Assembly (NCBI GenBank): GCA_019114925.1
Contig: DXEO01000149.1
Span: 1 to 13,152, forward strand
Source: Candidatus Corynebacterium faecipullorum
GTDB taxonomy: Bacteria; Actinomycetota; Actinomycetes; Mycobacteriales; Mycobacteriaceae
Length of the DNA stretch: 13,152 nucleotides
Reading direction: 5' to 3'
A program made the position numbers and the translations under genes. Below the pieces are notes generated by a model. That model was given only the letters and a program-made list of their open reading frames with translations, was not told the DNA's origin and did not search any database. Positions 7,356-13,152 of this stretch are shown here, one piece after another (the stretch's first letter is position 1; each line of letters opens with the position of its first letter).

Positions 7356-7394
7356 GGCGTCAAGACGCCCGCTCGCTTGCGAGCGGAGTCTTTT
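7356..7394. repeat. Nested palindromes at the photolyase breakpoint
   Basis: GGCGTCAAGACGCC (7356-7369) is immediately followed by a second palindrome, CCGCTCGCTTGCGAGCGG (7369-7386). An alternative longer fold pairs AAGAC (7362-7366) with GTCTT (7388-7392) around the second palindrome and ends in TTTT on the plus strand, so it looks like a plus-strand terminator. It lies 16 bases beyond the end of photolyase similarity. Confidence 0.75.
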
Positions 7395-7596
7395 CCCGTG
7401 TCTAGTGCTGGATTTGTGCAGGGTAATGACACTTTTCTCACTGACAGGCAATTGGCAGGTTGGTGGTATGGCATTACAAGGAACGTGCCGCATAATAATG
7501 TTGTGCGTTTGAGAGAGGCGCATGAGAGATAGAGAGAACACCCTGAGTCTTGCAGGGCGGGCGGCGTGAGAAACCGCCTGATAAACAAGACCCCTT

Positions 7597-7634
7597 ACAA
7601 CGCGGGTTCCACAATTTACTGGGACCCGCGTTGT
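7597..7634. repeat. 14-bp-stem inverted repeat
   Basis: CAACGCGGGTTCC (7598-7610) pairs with GGGACCCGCGTTG (7621-7633) through 13 positions with one T-G pair, and the flanking A7597-T7634 adds one more. The loop is ten bases. Neither strand has a T run directly after it, so its use as a terminator is doubtful. Confidence 0.7.
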
Positions 7635-7716
7635 GCTGTCTATCCCGAGTCAGGGCCCCATGCTGCGGAATCCTGCCATGGACTTGGGCGGAGATGCATC
7701 AGGCCTGGGGCAAGTA

Positions 7717-7758
7717 AACCTTCTGATTGAAACCTCTTGACGGGAACCTTCTGAGGGA
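7717..7758. repeat. Three degenerate 14-bp tandem repeats
   Basis: Three consecutive units start at 7717, 7731 and 7745: AACCTTCTGATTGA, AACCTCTTGACGGG and AACCTTCTGAGGGA. The first and third share their first ten bases, and all start with AACCT. A further AACC starts at 7758. The location is about 75 bases downstream of the SIP stop. Confidence 0.65.
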
Positions 7759-7832
7759 ACCATGTGGAAGCGCACCGAGTTATTCACCGGCTACCCACTG
7801 CCGGTTAAAAGTATTAGATGCGTGCGAAGGAA

Positions 7833-8627
7833 CTAAGGTCGCGGCTTGCCTTTCATCCAGTACACGGACCAGATGACGTCCTCGCGCGGTACGTCCCAGT
7901 CATGCACGGCTATCGAGCGCACCGCTTTGGCTAGGTCCCCTTCGCCGGATACCCACACCGAATTAGGAGCATTATCCGCGGTGAAATGGGAGCCAAGAAG
8001 CTGGCTAGCGCGCGTGCTGTGTTCCTCGTGCGGGGCGGTGACCATGGTGAGCGAATGAACCTTGCTACGCCACGTCTTTTCAAAGCTGTCTTCAATCTCG
8101 GCGTCGTCTGCGATTAGTGCAACGACGTCGACGCTGTCCAAGGTTTCCGGTGAGAAGGCTTCGTAGTGCTCCAGAATGTGCCACAGCGCTGGGAGGGCGG
8201 AGGCGTCCGCCAGTAATAGTTGTGATTTCTTAGGGGGCTGCCACCGTGCCTGCCCGGTATAGATTCCGGCGGTGTCCCCGGGTTGAGCCTTGAGGATCCA
8301 CCGCGAGCCCGGGCCATTATCGCCATGGGTCACCACATCGACATCGATGGTGCAGGTTTTATGGTTGAGCCTACGGATTGTGTACCACCGTAATGCCGGG
8401 CGAACATCGTCGGGCAATCCGGTGACGGCGGCGCGTACATTGGCGTCTTCGACAGGGAAGGGCGAAAACTCCTGTCCGTCCTGGGGCATCAGGAGCCCAA
8501 AGTACTCATCAGGCCCGGCTAAGGGGTAGGAGCCAAAGGCGGGTGAGTGGAAAGTAAGGCGGTGCAGCCGCGGCTTGAGGCGGGTATTCCCCGTGAGGGT
8601 GACGGGTAATAAGCGGTGGTGCGTCAA
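7833..8627 (-). CDS. Siderophore-interacting protein (FAD-dependent ferric-siderophore reductase)
   Basis: Proteins of this family (ViuB/YqjH-like) reduce ferric siderophores in the cytoplasm to release iron. The 264-residue product has an FAD-binding beta-barrel with RWYTIR (80-85), the isoalloxazine/phosphate-site pattern that replaces the usual RxYS. The family signature HGDNGPGSRW follows at 101-110. The C-terminal NAD(P)H-binding half includes LADASALPALWHIL (139-152) and ends with YWMKGK, like the YWRRGR end of relatives. The start is TTG 8627 with AGGA about nine bases upstream; no better in-frame start lies near. It is transcribed away from the importer genes from a shared region with a DtxR-like box, so iron repression is likely. 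Its product is expected to act after import through the neighbouring ABC system. Confidence 0.9.
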   Translation of the reverse strand: MTHHRLLPVTLTGNTRLKPRLHRLTFHSPAFGSYPLAGPDEYFGLLMPQDGQEFSPFPVEDANVRAAVTGLPDDVRPALRWYTIRRLNHKTCTIDVDVVTHGDNGPGSRWILKAQPGDTAGIYTGQARWQPPKKSQLLLADASALPALWHILEHYEAFSPETLDSVDVVALIADDAEIEDSFEKTWRSKVHSLTMVTAPHEEHSTRASQLLGSHFTADNAPNSVWVSGEGDLAKAVRSIAVHDWDVPREDVIWSVYWMKGKPRP

Positions 8628-8663
8628 GGGAATTGTTCCTAGGTAAAAGGGAAATTTGAATCC

Positions 8664-8693
8664 ATCATAAAATAGAGGTTAGGCTAGCCTCAA
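8664..8693 (-). promoter_or_regulatory. Putative promoter for the SIP gene (and perhaps the sbnA unit)
   Basis: Read on the minus strand, TTGAGG (8693-8688) and TATGAT (8669-8664) are 18 bases apart and close to the sigma-70-type consensus. The DtxR-like box lies across the -35 and spacer, ideal for repression by iron-loaded DtxR. Confidence 0.6.
8674..8692. promoter_or_regulatory. DtxR-type iron box in the divergent promoter region
   Basis: AGAGGTTAGGCTAGCCTCA matches 15 of 19 positions of the DtxR consensus TTAGGTTAGSCTAACCTAA and is nearly palindromic around G8683. A second register shifted by five bases (8679-8697) matches 14 of 19, and a half-site ATAGGTTAG follows at 8694-8702. Several DtxR dimers could therefore bind, shutting off both the SIP side and the importer side when iron is plentiful. 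For the importer direction a weak pair TTGAAT (8656-8661) and TAGGCT (8680-8685) overlaps the box. Confidence 0.82.
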
Positions 8694-8752
8694 ATAGGTT
8701 AGGGGGTGCGAATGCTTGCGCGGTCGTTCCCAGTGAAGGAAAGGTTTATTCC

Positions 8753-9697
8753 ATGGTTGCTATCCACCGGCGCGCGAAAGCCGCGCTCGCCATTGTCTCG
8801 GCGGCAGCGATTGCTCTGACGGGGTGCTCGCGAGGAAGCGGCGAGGACAGCGCGGGTGCAGGCAGCGCTGAGGAGGTGCGCGTTGCCAGCTTGGGGTTGG
8901 GTGACGCCGATACCGTACTGGCGCTCGGAATCACTCCCGTTGCCGTAGCGCCGTGGGGTTCGCAAGGCGACGGCGATGGCTCGGGCGTTGGCCCATGGGC
9001 GAAGGAGCTTTTGGGAGATGCAAAGCCCGAGGTTATCTATAACACCGCTTCCGGTTTCACGGCCGAGGTTCTTGAGCAGGTCACTGCCTCGGATCCCACG
9101 CAGATCATCGCCGTGAACCAGGCAGTGGACCAGGAAGCAAAGAAGTCCCTCGAGGATATCGCCCCGCTGACCGTGAAGCCCGAAGGTTTCGAGGACTGGC
9201 AGATTCCCTGGGAGGAGCAAGTCAAGACCATTGCTGCTGCTGTGGATAAGGAAGAGGAGGGGGAAAAGCTTATTGACCAATCGGAGGAGGCCTTTGAGCA
9301 GTTCAGGGACTCCCACCCGGAGTTGCAGGGCAAGCGAGCAGCCATCGTCATGCCTTATGACGGGAAGCTGGGTCTCTACACGGCGGAGGACGGCCGCGGC
9401 CAGTTCATTGAGAACCTGGGCTTTGAGATCCCGCAGGAACTGCAGGGCGATGGTTCCAGCTTCTTCGTGGACTACGCACCGGAAAACTACTCCCAGCTCA
9501 ACGACGTGGACTACCTGTTCGTCTTGAATTACAACGGTGCGGCCGATGAGCTGAAGAAGGATTCCACGTTCCAAGGCCTCGACGTGGTCAAGGATGGTCG
9601 GGTGCGCTACCTGGACACGGACACTGGTAATGCAATGAGCATGCCGAACCCGCTGACTATTCCGTGGGCCATCGATAAGTTCGAAGAGAAGCTCTAA
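8753..9697 (+). CDS. Siderophore ABC transporter substrate-binding lipoprotein
   Basis: This is the extracellular receptor of a ferric-siderophore importer (FecB/FepB-like, periplasmic-binding-protein type III). The 314-residue product has a lipoprotein signal peptide: basic MVAIHRRAK, a hydrophobic stretch, and lipobox LTGC with C25 as the predicted lipid-modified residue. The mature part begins with an acidic, Gly/Ser-rich linker and then VRVASLGLGDADTVLALGI, the typical first strand and turn of this family, with VDYLFVLNYN and VVKDGRVRYLD near the end. ATG 8753 has GAAGGAAAGG (8735-8744) as ribosome site. It is the first gene of the plus-strand importer operon behind the DtxR box. The ligand cannot be told from sequence; a siderophore containing diaminopropionate is a reasonable guess from context. 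Confidence 0.9.
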   Translation: MVAIHRRAKAALAIVSAAAIALTGCSRGSGEDSAGAGSAEEVRVASLGLGDADTVLALGITPVAVAPWGSQGDGDGSGVGPWAKELLGDAKPEVIYNTASGFTAEVLEQVTASDPTQIIAVNQAVDQEAKKSLEDIAPLTVKPEGFEDWQIPWEEQVKTIAAAVDKEEEGEKLIDQSEEAFEQFRDSHPELQGKRAAIVMPYDGKLGLYTAEDGRGQFIENLGFEIPQELQGDGSSFFVDYAPENYSQLNDVDYLFVLNYNGAADELKKDSTFQGLDVVKDGRVRYLDTDTGNAMSMPNPLTIPWAIDKFEEKL

Positions 9698-10765
9698 GTG
9701 CTCGCACTACCGAGGAAGGCTAAGGCTATCCACGGTGCTGCGGGTGCGGGTCACGGTGGCACGGCAGTCGCGCTGGATTCGCGGGGGAGAAGCCGCGTAC
9801 TGCTCACCACGGCACTAGTGGTGTCGACCCTCCTCCTTCTACTGTGCTCACTGGTGGTGGGCTCTAGGGCTATCCCGTTGCCTGATCTGTTTTCTGCCCT
9901 CCTCCGCGGAGGCGAAGCAGATATCGAGAATGTCGTGTGGGATTTGCGTATTCCCCGCACGTTCGTGGCCTATTTCGCGGGAGCGGCCATCGCGGTATCG
10001 GGTGTTATCGCTCAGTCCTGGACTAGAAACCCCTTGGCTGATCCGGGCTTCATCGGTATTACTGCGGGAGCTTCGTTCCTGGTTGCCCTCGGCACGGCGT
10101 TAGGTGTCGCCACCTCAACCGGAATGCGGACCGCGCTCGCCCTCATCGGTGCCGGCATGGCCACAGCATTAGTTCTGGGTGTATCCCGGCGGTTTCAGGA
10201 TCCCCTGACGCTGGTTCTAGTTGGCGCAGGAGTTGCTGCTGCCTTGAGCTCTGGCGCCATGTTGATCGGCCTGTACTCCACGGATGTCCTCGACAGCATG
10301 CGCCGGTGGACCATCGGATCCACATTTGGGCGCGGCCCAGAAGATGTCGCCATCGCAGGTGTCGGGTTGCTCATCGGGTTTTTCATCGCCGCACGTGTGG
10401 CGCGCCCGCTCGATCTCTTAGCAATGGGGGAGGAATCCTCGGTTGCTTTAGGCGGCTCGCCCACGCTGGCGCGGCGCGGCGCGGCCCTAAGTATTGTCCT
10501 CCTAGCGGGATGCGCTACTGCAGCGACGGGGCCCATTGCCTTCGTCGGCTTTGCCATCCCCCATCTGCTGCGCCGGTTCACGGGGCCAGAAGTTACCGCG
10601 ATGATTGCTCCGGCCGCATTGCTCGGTGGCTGCTCCGTACTCGCTGCGGATATTCTGGGCCGCCTCATCGCGGGCCCTTCAGAGTTAGAGATGTCCATCG
10701 TCTTGGCCTTTGTGGGCGCGCCATTTCTCATCTGGGCCGTAAACCGTGGGGAGCACAAGCTATGA
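9698..10765 (+). CDS. Iron-siderophore ABC transporter permease 1 (FecCD family)
   Basis: This is one half of the membrane channel of the importer. The 355-residue product has a hydrophilic N-terminal tail of about 32 residues, then a FecCD/BtuC-type set of hydrophobic segments. The family patterns are GAAIAVSGVIAQSWTRNPLA followed by DPGFIGITAGAS, and, near the C-terminus, TGPIAFVGFAIPHLLRRF, a region that contacts the ATPase. The start is GTG 9698, directly after the stop of the binding-protein gene; the ribosome site (GAAGAGAAG, 9682-9690) is weak, so coupled translation is likely. Its stop overlaps the ATG of the second permease in ATGA. Starts further inside are possible because the N-tail is not conserved, but no better ribosome site was seen. 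Confidence 0.9.
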   Translation: MLALPRKAKAIHGAAGAGHGGTAVALDSRGRSRVLLTTALVVSTLLLLLCSLVVGSRAIPLPDLFSALLRGGEADIENVVWDLRIPRTFVAYFAGAAIAVSGVIAQSWTRNPLADPGFIGITAGASFLVALGTALGVATSTGMRTALALIGAGMATALVLGVSRRFQDPLTLVLVGAGVAAALSSGAMLIGLYSTDVLDSMRRWTIGSTFGRGPEDVAIAGVGLLIGFFIAARVARPLDLLAMGEESSVALGGSPTLARRGAALSIVLLAGCATAATGPIAFVGFAIPHLLRRFTGPEVTAMIAPAALLGGCSVLAADILGRLIAGPSELEMSIVLAFVGAPFLIWAVNRGEHKL

Positions 10766-11814
10766 GTGTGGAGTTGCAGGGGGACGTCGTCAAGCATCTG
10801 CGTTCCCTAAAACGGCAGCGCCGGACATGGATATGGGCGGCGACCTGCTTCTTTGTTCTGGTTGCGGCAACCTCCTATGTCGTCCTTTTGGGTCAGGGGC
10901 CTGTGGCTTTGAGCCCGGGGCGGGTCCTGGAGATTCTCAACGGCGGGGGAAGCCGAAGCGAAATCCGCGTTGTCTGGGACCTACGCATGCCGGTAGCGCT
11001 AGCGACCCTCATCGTGGGTGCTGCGCTCGGACTAGCGGGGTCGTGGACACAGTCAATGTCGCGTAATCCGCTGGCCTCGCCTGACATTCTTGGCGTAACT
11101 GGTGGCGCGTCCGTCATGGTAGTCCTCGGGACGGTATTCTCTCGGCCGCTGCTTGCCGACGGGCTCTCCCTGTTCTGGTGGCGGGCCGGACTCGCGTTGC
11201 TGGGTGCCGTGCTAGCAGCCATCCTGTTGGTGGCGCTGGGGGGAATCGGCACGAGCAACCGCATCGTCATCGTCGGAATCGCGCTCTCCCTGCTATTCCA
11301 AGCGCTGGTGGCGTATCTCTTGCGCGCAGCCGAGCTCCTCCGCGCGGCGCAATCCCAGCTGTGGCTGGCGGGAACCACGGGCTTCGTGCGGATGGAGGTT
11401 ATTGTTCCGCTGCTCGTGGGATTGGCGCCTTTCGTGGTGCTTGGCCTGTGGTGTGCTCGGGAGCTACCACTCCTTGCACACGATGATCTCTCAGCCCTAT
11501 CCCTCGGGGTCAACATCAGGCGAACACGCGCGCTGCTGTTGGTGGCTGCTACGGGCATCTGCGCGGTGACCGTATCCGTGGCCGGCCCCATTGGTTTCAT
11601 AGCGCTTCTGGCCCCGCATGTGGGGCGCATTATTTCCCGGACGCCCACGCCTGTGCCGCTGGTTTCGTGTGCTGCTGGCGCCGCCTTGTTGAGCGCGTGC
11701 GCTGTCATTGCTGGAGCGTTGCCAATCGAGGCTCCAGTGGGTGCTGTCTCCTCCATCATCGGAGGATGTGCCCTGGTCATCTTGGTGTGGAACGCCGCAC
11801 GGCGGAGAGGATAA
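10762..11814 (+). CDS. Iron-siderophore ABC transporter permease 2 (FecCD family)
   Basis: This is the second membrane subunit, probably forming a heterodimer with the preceding permease. The 350-residue product carries IVGAALGLAGSWTQSMSRNP, then LASPDILGVTGGAS, matching the same family positions as permease 1, and VAGPIGFIALLAPHVGR towards the C-terminus. ATG 10762 overlaps the upstream stop by four bases. The open frame extends far upstream inside permease 1, but that part is a shadow and has no membrane character. A short gap of six bases leads to the ATPase gene. Two different FecCD genes plus one ATPase and one binding protein make a complete importer. Confidence 0.9.
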   Translation: MSVELQGDVVKHLRSLKRQRRTWIWAATCFFVLVAATSYVVLLGQGPVALSPGRVLEILNGGGSRSEIRVVWDLRMPVALATLIVGAALGLAGSWTQSMSRNPLASPDILGVTGGASVMVVLGTVFSRPLLADGLSLFWWRAGLALLGAVLAAILLVALGGIGTSNRIVIVGIALSLLFQALVAYLLRAAELLRAAQSQLWLAGTTGFVRMEVIVPLLVGLAPFVVLGLWCARELPLLAHDDLSALSLGVNIRRTRALLLVAATGICAVTVSVAGPIGFIALLAPHVGRIISRTPTPVPLVSCAAGAALLSACAVIAGALPIEAPVGAVSSIIGGCALVILVWNAARRRG

Positions 11815-11820
11815 AAGCTA

Positions 11821-12615
11821 GTGAAAAACAGAGAAATTACGGCTACCGGCATTCACGCCGGCTATAAGGACGGGGACGACATCCTGTCCGGCGTTGACCT
11901 GGTGGCCCGCCCGGGTGAAATCACCACGCTCCTTGGACCTAATGGCTGCGGCAAATCCACGCTGTTGAAGACCTTGTCGAAGATTCTTCGCCCGCGGCAG
12001 GGGAGCGTGCACATCGGCGAGTTGGACGTGCACGCCATGAGCCCGAAAGAAGCGGCTGCCCACGTGGCACTGCTTCCGCAGCAGCCGACGGCGCCGGATG
12101 GGCTGCGGGTGGGCGAGCTCGTCGCGCGCGGCCGCTACCCGCACCTGGGCCGTGGTCGGGGACTGTCCGCGAAAGACCGCGACATCATCGCGCAGGCGTG
12201 CGCGGAGACGGGCATTACGGACTTCATTGACCGTGATATCGCGGCGCTGTCGGGTGGCCAACGCCAGCGCGTGTGGCTGGCGCTTGCTTTGGCGCAGGAC
12301 ACGCCAGTGCTGCTTCTCGACGAACCCACCACCTTCCTCGACCCAGCCCACGCCATGAGCGTTTTGGAGCTCGTGCGCAAACAGGCCGATACCGGGAAAA
12401 CAGTCGTCGTCGTGTTGCACGATCTCATGCTGGCAGGTCAGTACTCCGACACCATGGTGGTCATGAGCAACGGTGAGGTCATCGCGCAGGGAACTCCCCA
12501 ACAAGCGTTGCGGAAAGACGTGCTGGCAGCCGCTTATGGCATCGACGTCGAGATCTGGGATGACCCGCGCAGCGACGCCCCCGTCATCGTTCCGCGTGGG
12601 GTGCTCCGCGACTAA
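11821..12615 (+). CDS. Iron-siderophore ABC transporter ATP-binding protein
   Basis: This is the cytoplasmic ATPase (FepC/FecE-like) that drives the importer. The 264-residue product has all nucleotide-binding motifs: Walker A GPNGCGKST (39-47), Q-loop LLPQQP (84-89), signature LSGGQRQRV (143-151), Walker B VLLLDEPTTFLD (163-174) and switch histidine H200 in VVLHD. The segment VARGRYPHLG (101-110) is typical of the FepC/FhuC group. The start is GTG 11821, six bases after the permease stop, with GGAGAGGA (about 11805-11812) in front. No clear terminator follows before the rplJ promoter region. Confidence 0.94.
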   Translation: MKNREITATGIHAGYKDGDDILSGVDLVARPGEITTLLGPNGCGKSTLLKTLSKILRPRQGSVHIGELDVHAMSPKEAAAHVALLPQQPTAPDGLRVGELVARGRYPHLGRGRGLSAKDRDIIAQACAETGITDFIDRDIAALSGGQRQRVWLALALAQDTPVLLLDEPTTFLDPAHAMSVLELVRKQADTGKTVVVVLHDLMLAGQYSDTMVVMSNGEVIAQGTPQQALRKDVLAAAYGIDVEIWDDPRSDAPVIVPRGVLRD

Positions 12616-12661
12616 CACTGCTCATACAGGGGCCCGAGTGGAAAGCGCCCAGCGGAGCGAT

Positions 12662-12691
12662 TTGGAGTTGTGGCAGGTCGGGTTGTAAAGT
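12662..12691 (+). promoter_or_regulatory. Putative rplJ promoter
   Basis: TTGGAG (12662-12667) and TAAAGT (12686-12691) lie 18 bases apart, about 260 bases before rplJ, and would start a long structured leader. The 46 bases between the ATPase stop and this site show nothing else. Confidence 0.55.
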
Positions 12692-12734
12692 ACCTAGCGA
12701 AGTTTGAACGGCCAGCTGAGGCCGAGTCAAAGTT

Positions 12735-12810
12735 CACCGAAGACCGTCGGCCATCCGGATATCCGGATCGAAGGTTCCTCATCCTAGAGGGCGGCCCACG
12801 CAGGAGACAC
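12735..12810 (+). ncRNA. Ribosomal L10 leader (rplJ autoregulatory structure)
   Basis: The 338 bases between the ATPase gene and rplJ contain no gene but a leader with features of L10 leaders. CCGAAGACC (12737-12745) and CGAAGGTTCC (12769-12778) can pair through GACC/GGTT and resemble the kink-turn strands, enclosing a GC-rich arm. The arm contains the palindrome ATCCGGATATCCGGAT (12753-12768). A conserved-looking GGCCCACGCAGGAGA (12793-12807) follows. In other bacteria the L10(L12)4 complex binds this RNA and represses rplJ-rplL. The exact fold here is inferred by eye. Confidence 0.7.
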
Positions 12811-12822
12811 TTTGCGAATGAA

Positions 12823-12866
12823 CGCGGATTTCCGCGCGCGCCCTGTGCTCTTGCACGGGGCTTTTG
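12823..12866 (+). terminator. Attenuator-like terminator in the rplJ leader
   Basis: GCCCTGTGC (12840-12848) pairs with GCACGGGGC (12853-12861) around TCTT and is followed by TTTTGTTATTT, a standard intrinsic terminator 90 bases before rplJ. Just upstream, CGCGGA (12823-12828) and TCCGCG (12831-12836) form a small hairpin overlapping its GC-rich flank. Together with the L10 leader this suggests control by premature termination. Confidence 0.75.
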
Positions 12867-12953
12867 TTATTTCGTTTGTCCATCGGGCAAGCGGAGTAGG
12901 GAAGGCCCCGGCGGAAAACACAAGAGATGTTTCGAAAGGAGGCGAAGTAGAAA

Positions 12954-13152
12954 ATGGCAAACCCGAAGAACACCGCAGACCTGGCGGCACTGAAGGAGAA
13001 GCTCGAGGGCGCAAGCTCCATCGTGCTTACCGAGTACCGTGGCCTGACCGTGGGTCAGCTCCAGGAGCTGCGTAACAACCTCGGCTTTGACGTTGAGTAC
13101 TCCGTCGCCAAGAACACCCTTTTCAAGATCGCTGCCAACGAAGCTGGCATCG
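12954..13152 (+). CDS. rplJ: 50S ribosomal protein L10, N-terminal part (cut by window end)
   Basis: L10 anchors the L7/L12 dimers to form the flexible ribosomal stalk. The 66 complete codons begin MANPKNTADLAALKEKLEGA and continue with SIVLTEYRGLTVGQLQELRN and VEYSVAKNTLFKIA, which match the L10 N-terminal RNA-binding domain. ATG 12954 has an excellent ribosome site, AAAGGAGG (12935-12942). The gene runs off the right edge, and rplL is expected next. It lies behind its own promoter and L10 leader, so its transcription does not depend on the iron genes before it. Confidence 0.96.
   Translation, partial: MANPKNTADLAALKEKLEGASSIVLTEYRGLTVGQLQELRNNLGFDVEYSVAKNTLFKIAANEAGI

Larger units (their letters stand above)
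7341..7832. other. Intergenic stretch between the SIP gene and the photolyase remnant
   Basis: No convincing gene is seen here. It holds the palindromes at 7356-7394 and a folded element GTCTTG/CAAGAC (7547-7552 with 7586-7591) enclosing GGCGG/CCGCC (7560-7564 with 7574-7578). A strong hairpin at 7597-7634 and a 14-bp tandem repeat at 7717-7758 follow. A weak minus-strand promoter-like pair, TTGCCT and CATTAC spaced 17 bases, lies near 7420-7450. No DtxR-like box was found. Whether the sbnA unit has its own promoter or is read from the SIP promoter is unresolved. Confidence 0.6.

Noticed and set aside
7362..7394. Terminator for the minus-strand SIP transcript
   Set aside because: The stem exists on both strands, but the T tract is only on the plus strand; on the minus strand the stem is followed by GACGCC.
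7717..7758. CRISPR array
   Set aside because: The units are 14 bp, contiguous, without spacers, and no cas gene is nearby.
7762..7836. A 24-codon plus-strand open frame starting MWKRTELF with GAGGGA nearby
   Set aside because: It is very short, overlaps the SIP stop on the other strand, resembles nothing known to me, and has no promoter I can see.
10306..10761. Upstream extension of the second permease
   Set aside because: The upstream part is a shifted reading of permease 1 without membrane segments; ATG 10762 in an ATGA overlap fits the operon and the family length.

Overview
The window looks like a Corynebacterium-type actinobacterium. The evidence is the high-GC coding style, the conserved order tRNA-Thr, tRNA-Met, tRNA-Trp, secE, nusG, rplK, rplA, rplJ, a long acidic N-terminal extension on NusG, and a DtxR-type iron box. 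The species cannot be fixed from the sequence alone.

Layout. Positions 1-373 hold three tRNA genes, the first cut by the window edge, with a terminator after the second. Positions 399-3183 hold secE, nusG, rplK and rplA, each separated by hairpins or terminators. Position 12954 onwards holds the start of rplJ, preceded by a long leader with an L10-type regulatory structure and an attenuator-like terminator. Between rplA and rplJ, where these genes often lie close together, sits about 9.7 kb of iron and siderophore genes.

The iron block has two arms that diverge from a promoter region at about 8628-8752 carrying a DtxR-like operator. The right arm (+) is a complete ABC importer: a lipoprotein binding protein, two FecCD-type permeases and an ATPase (8753-12615). 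The left arm (-) starts with a siderophore-interacting FAD reductase (7833-8627). After a 490-bp stretch with repeats, palindromes and new junctions, and then a decayed photolyase fragment, it continues as a tightly overlapping three-gene unit: an SbnA-like 2,3-diaminopropionate enzyme, an FAD/NAD(P)-binding protein of unknown function, and a type III PLP decarboxylase of the SbnH/Y4yA kind (3287-6983). The likely logic is that iron starvation releases DtxR, a diaminopropionate-containing building block is made, and the ferric siderophore is imported and reduced. No siderophore synthetase (IucA/IucC or NRPS), no exporter and no SbnB are in the window.

The most interesting points are the SbnA-FAD-protein-decarboxylase module without SbnB, where the FAD protein may do the oxidative step, and the photolyase C-terminal remnant that reads in frame, without a stop, into the SbnA gene. 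Other points are a palindrome cluster at the photolyase breakpoint, a 14-bp tandem repeat upstream, and the L10 leader with its attenuator.
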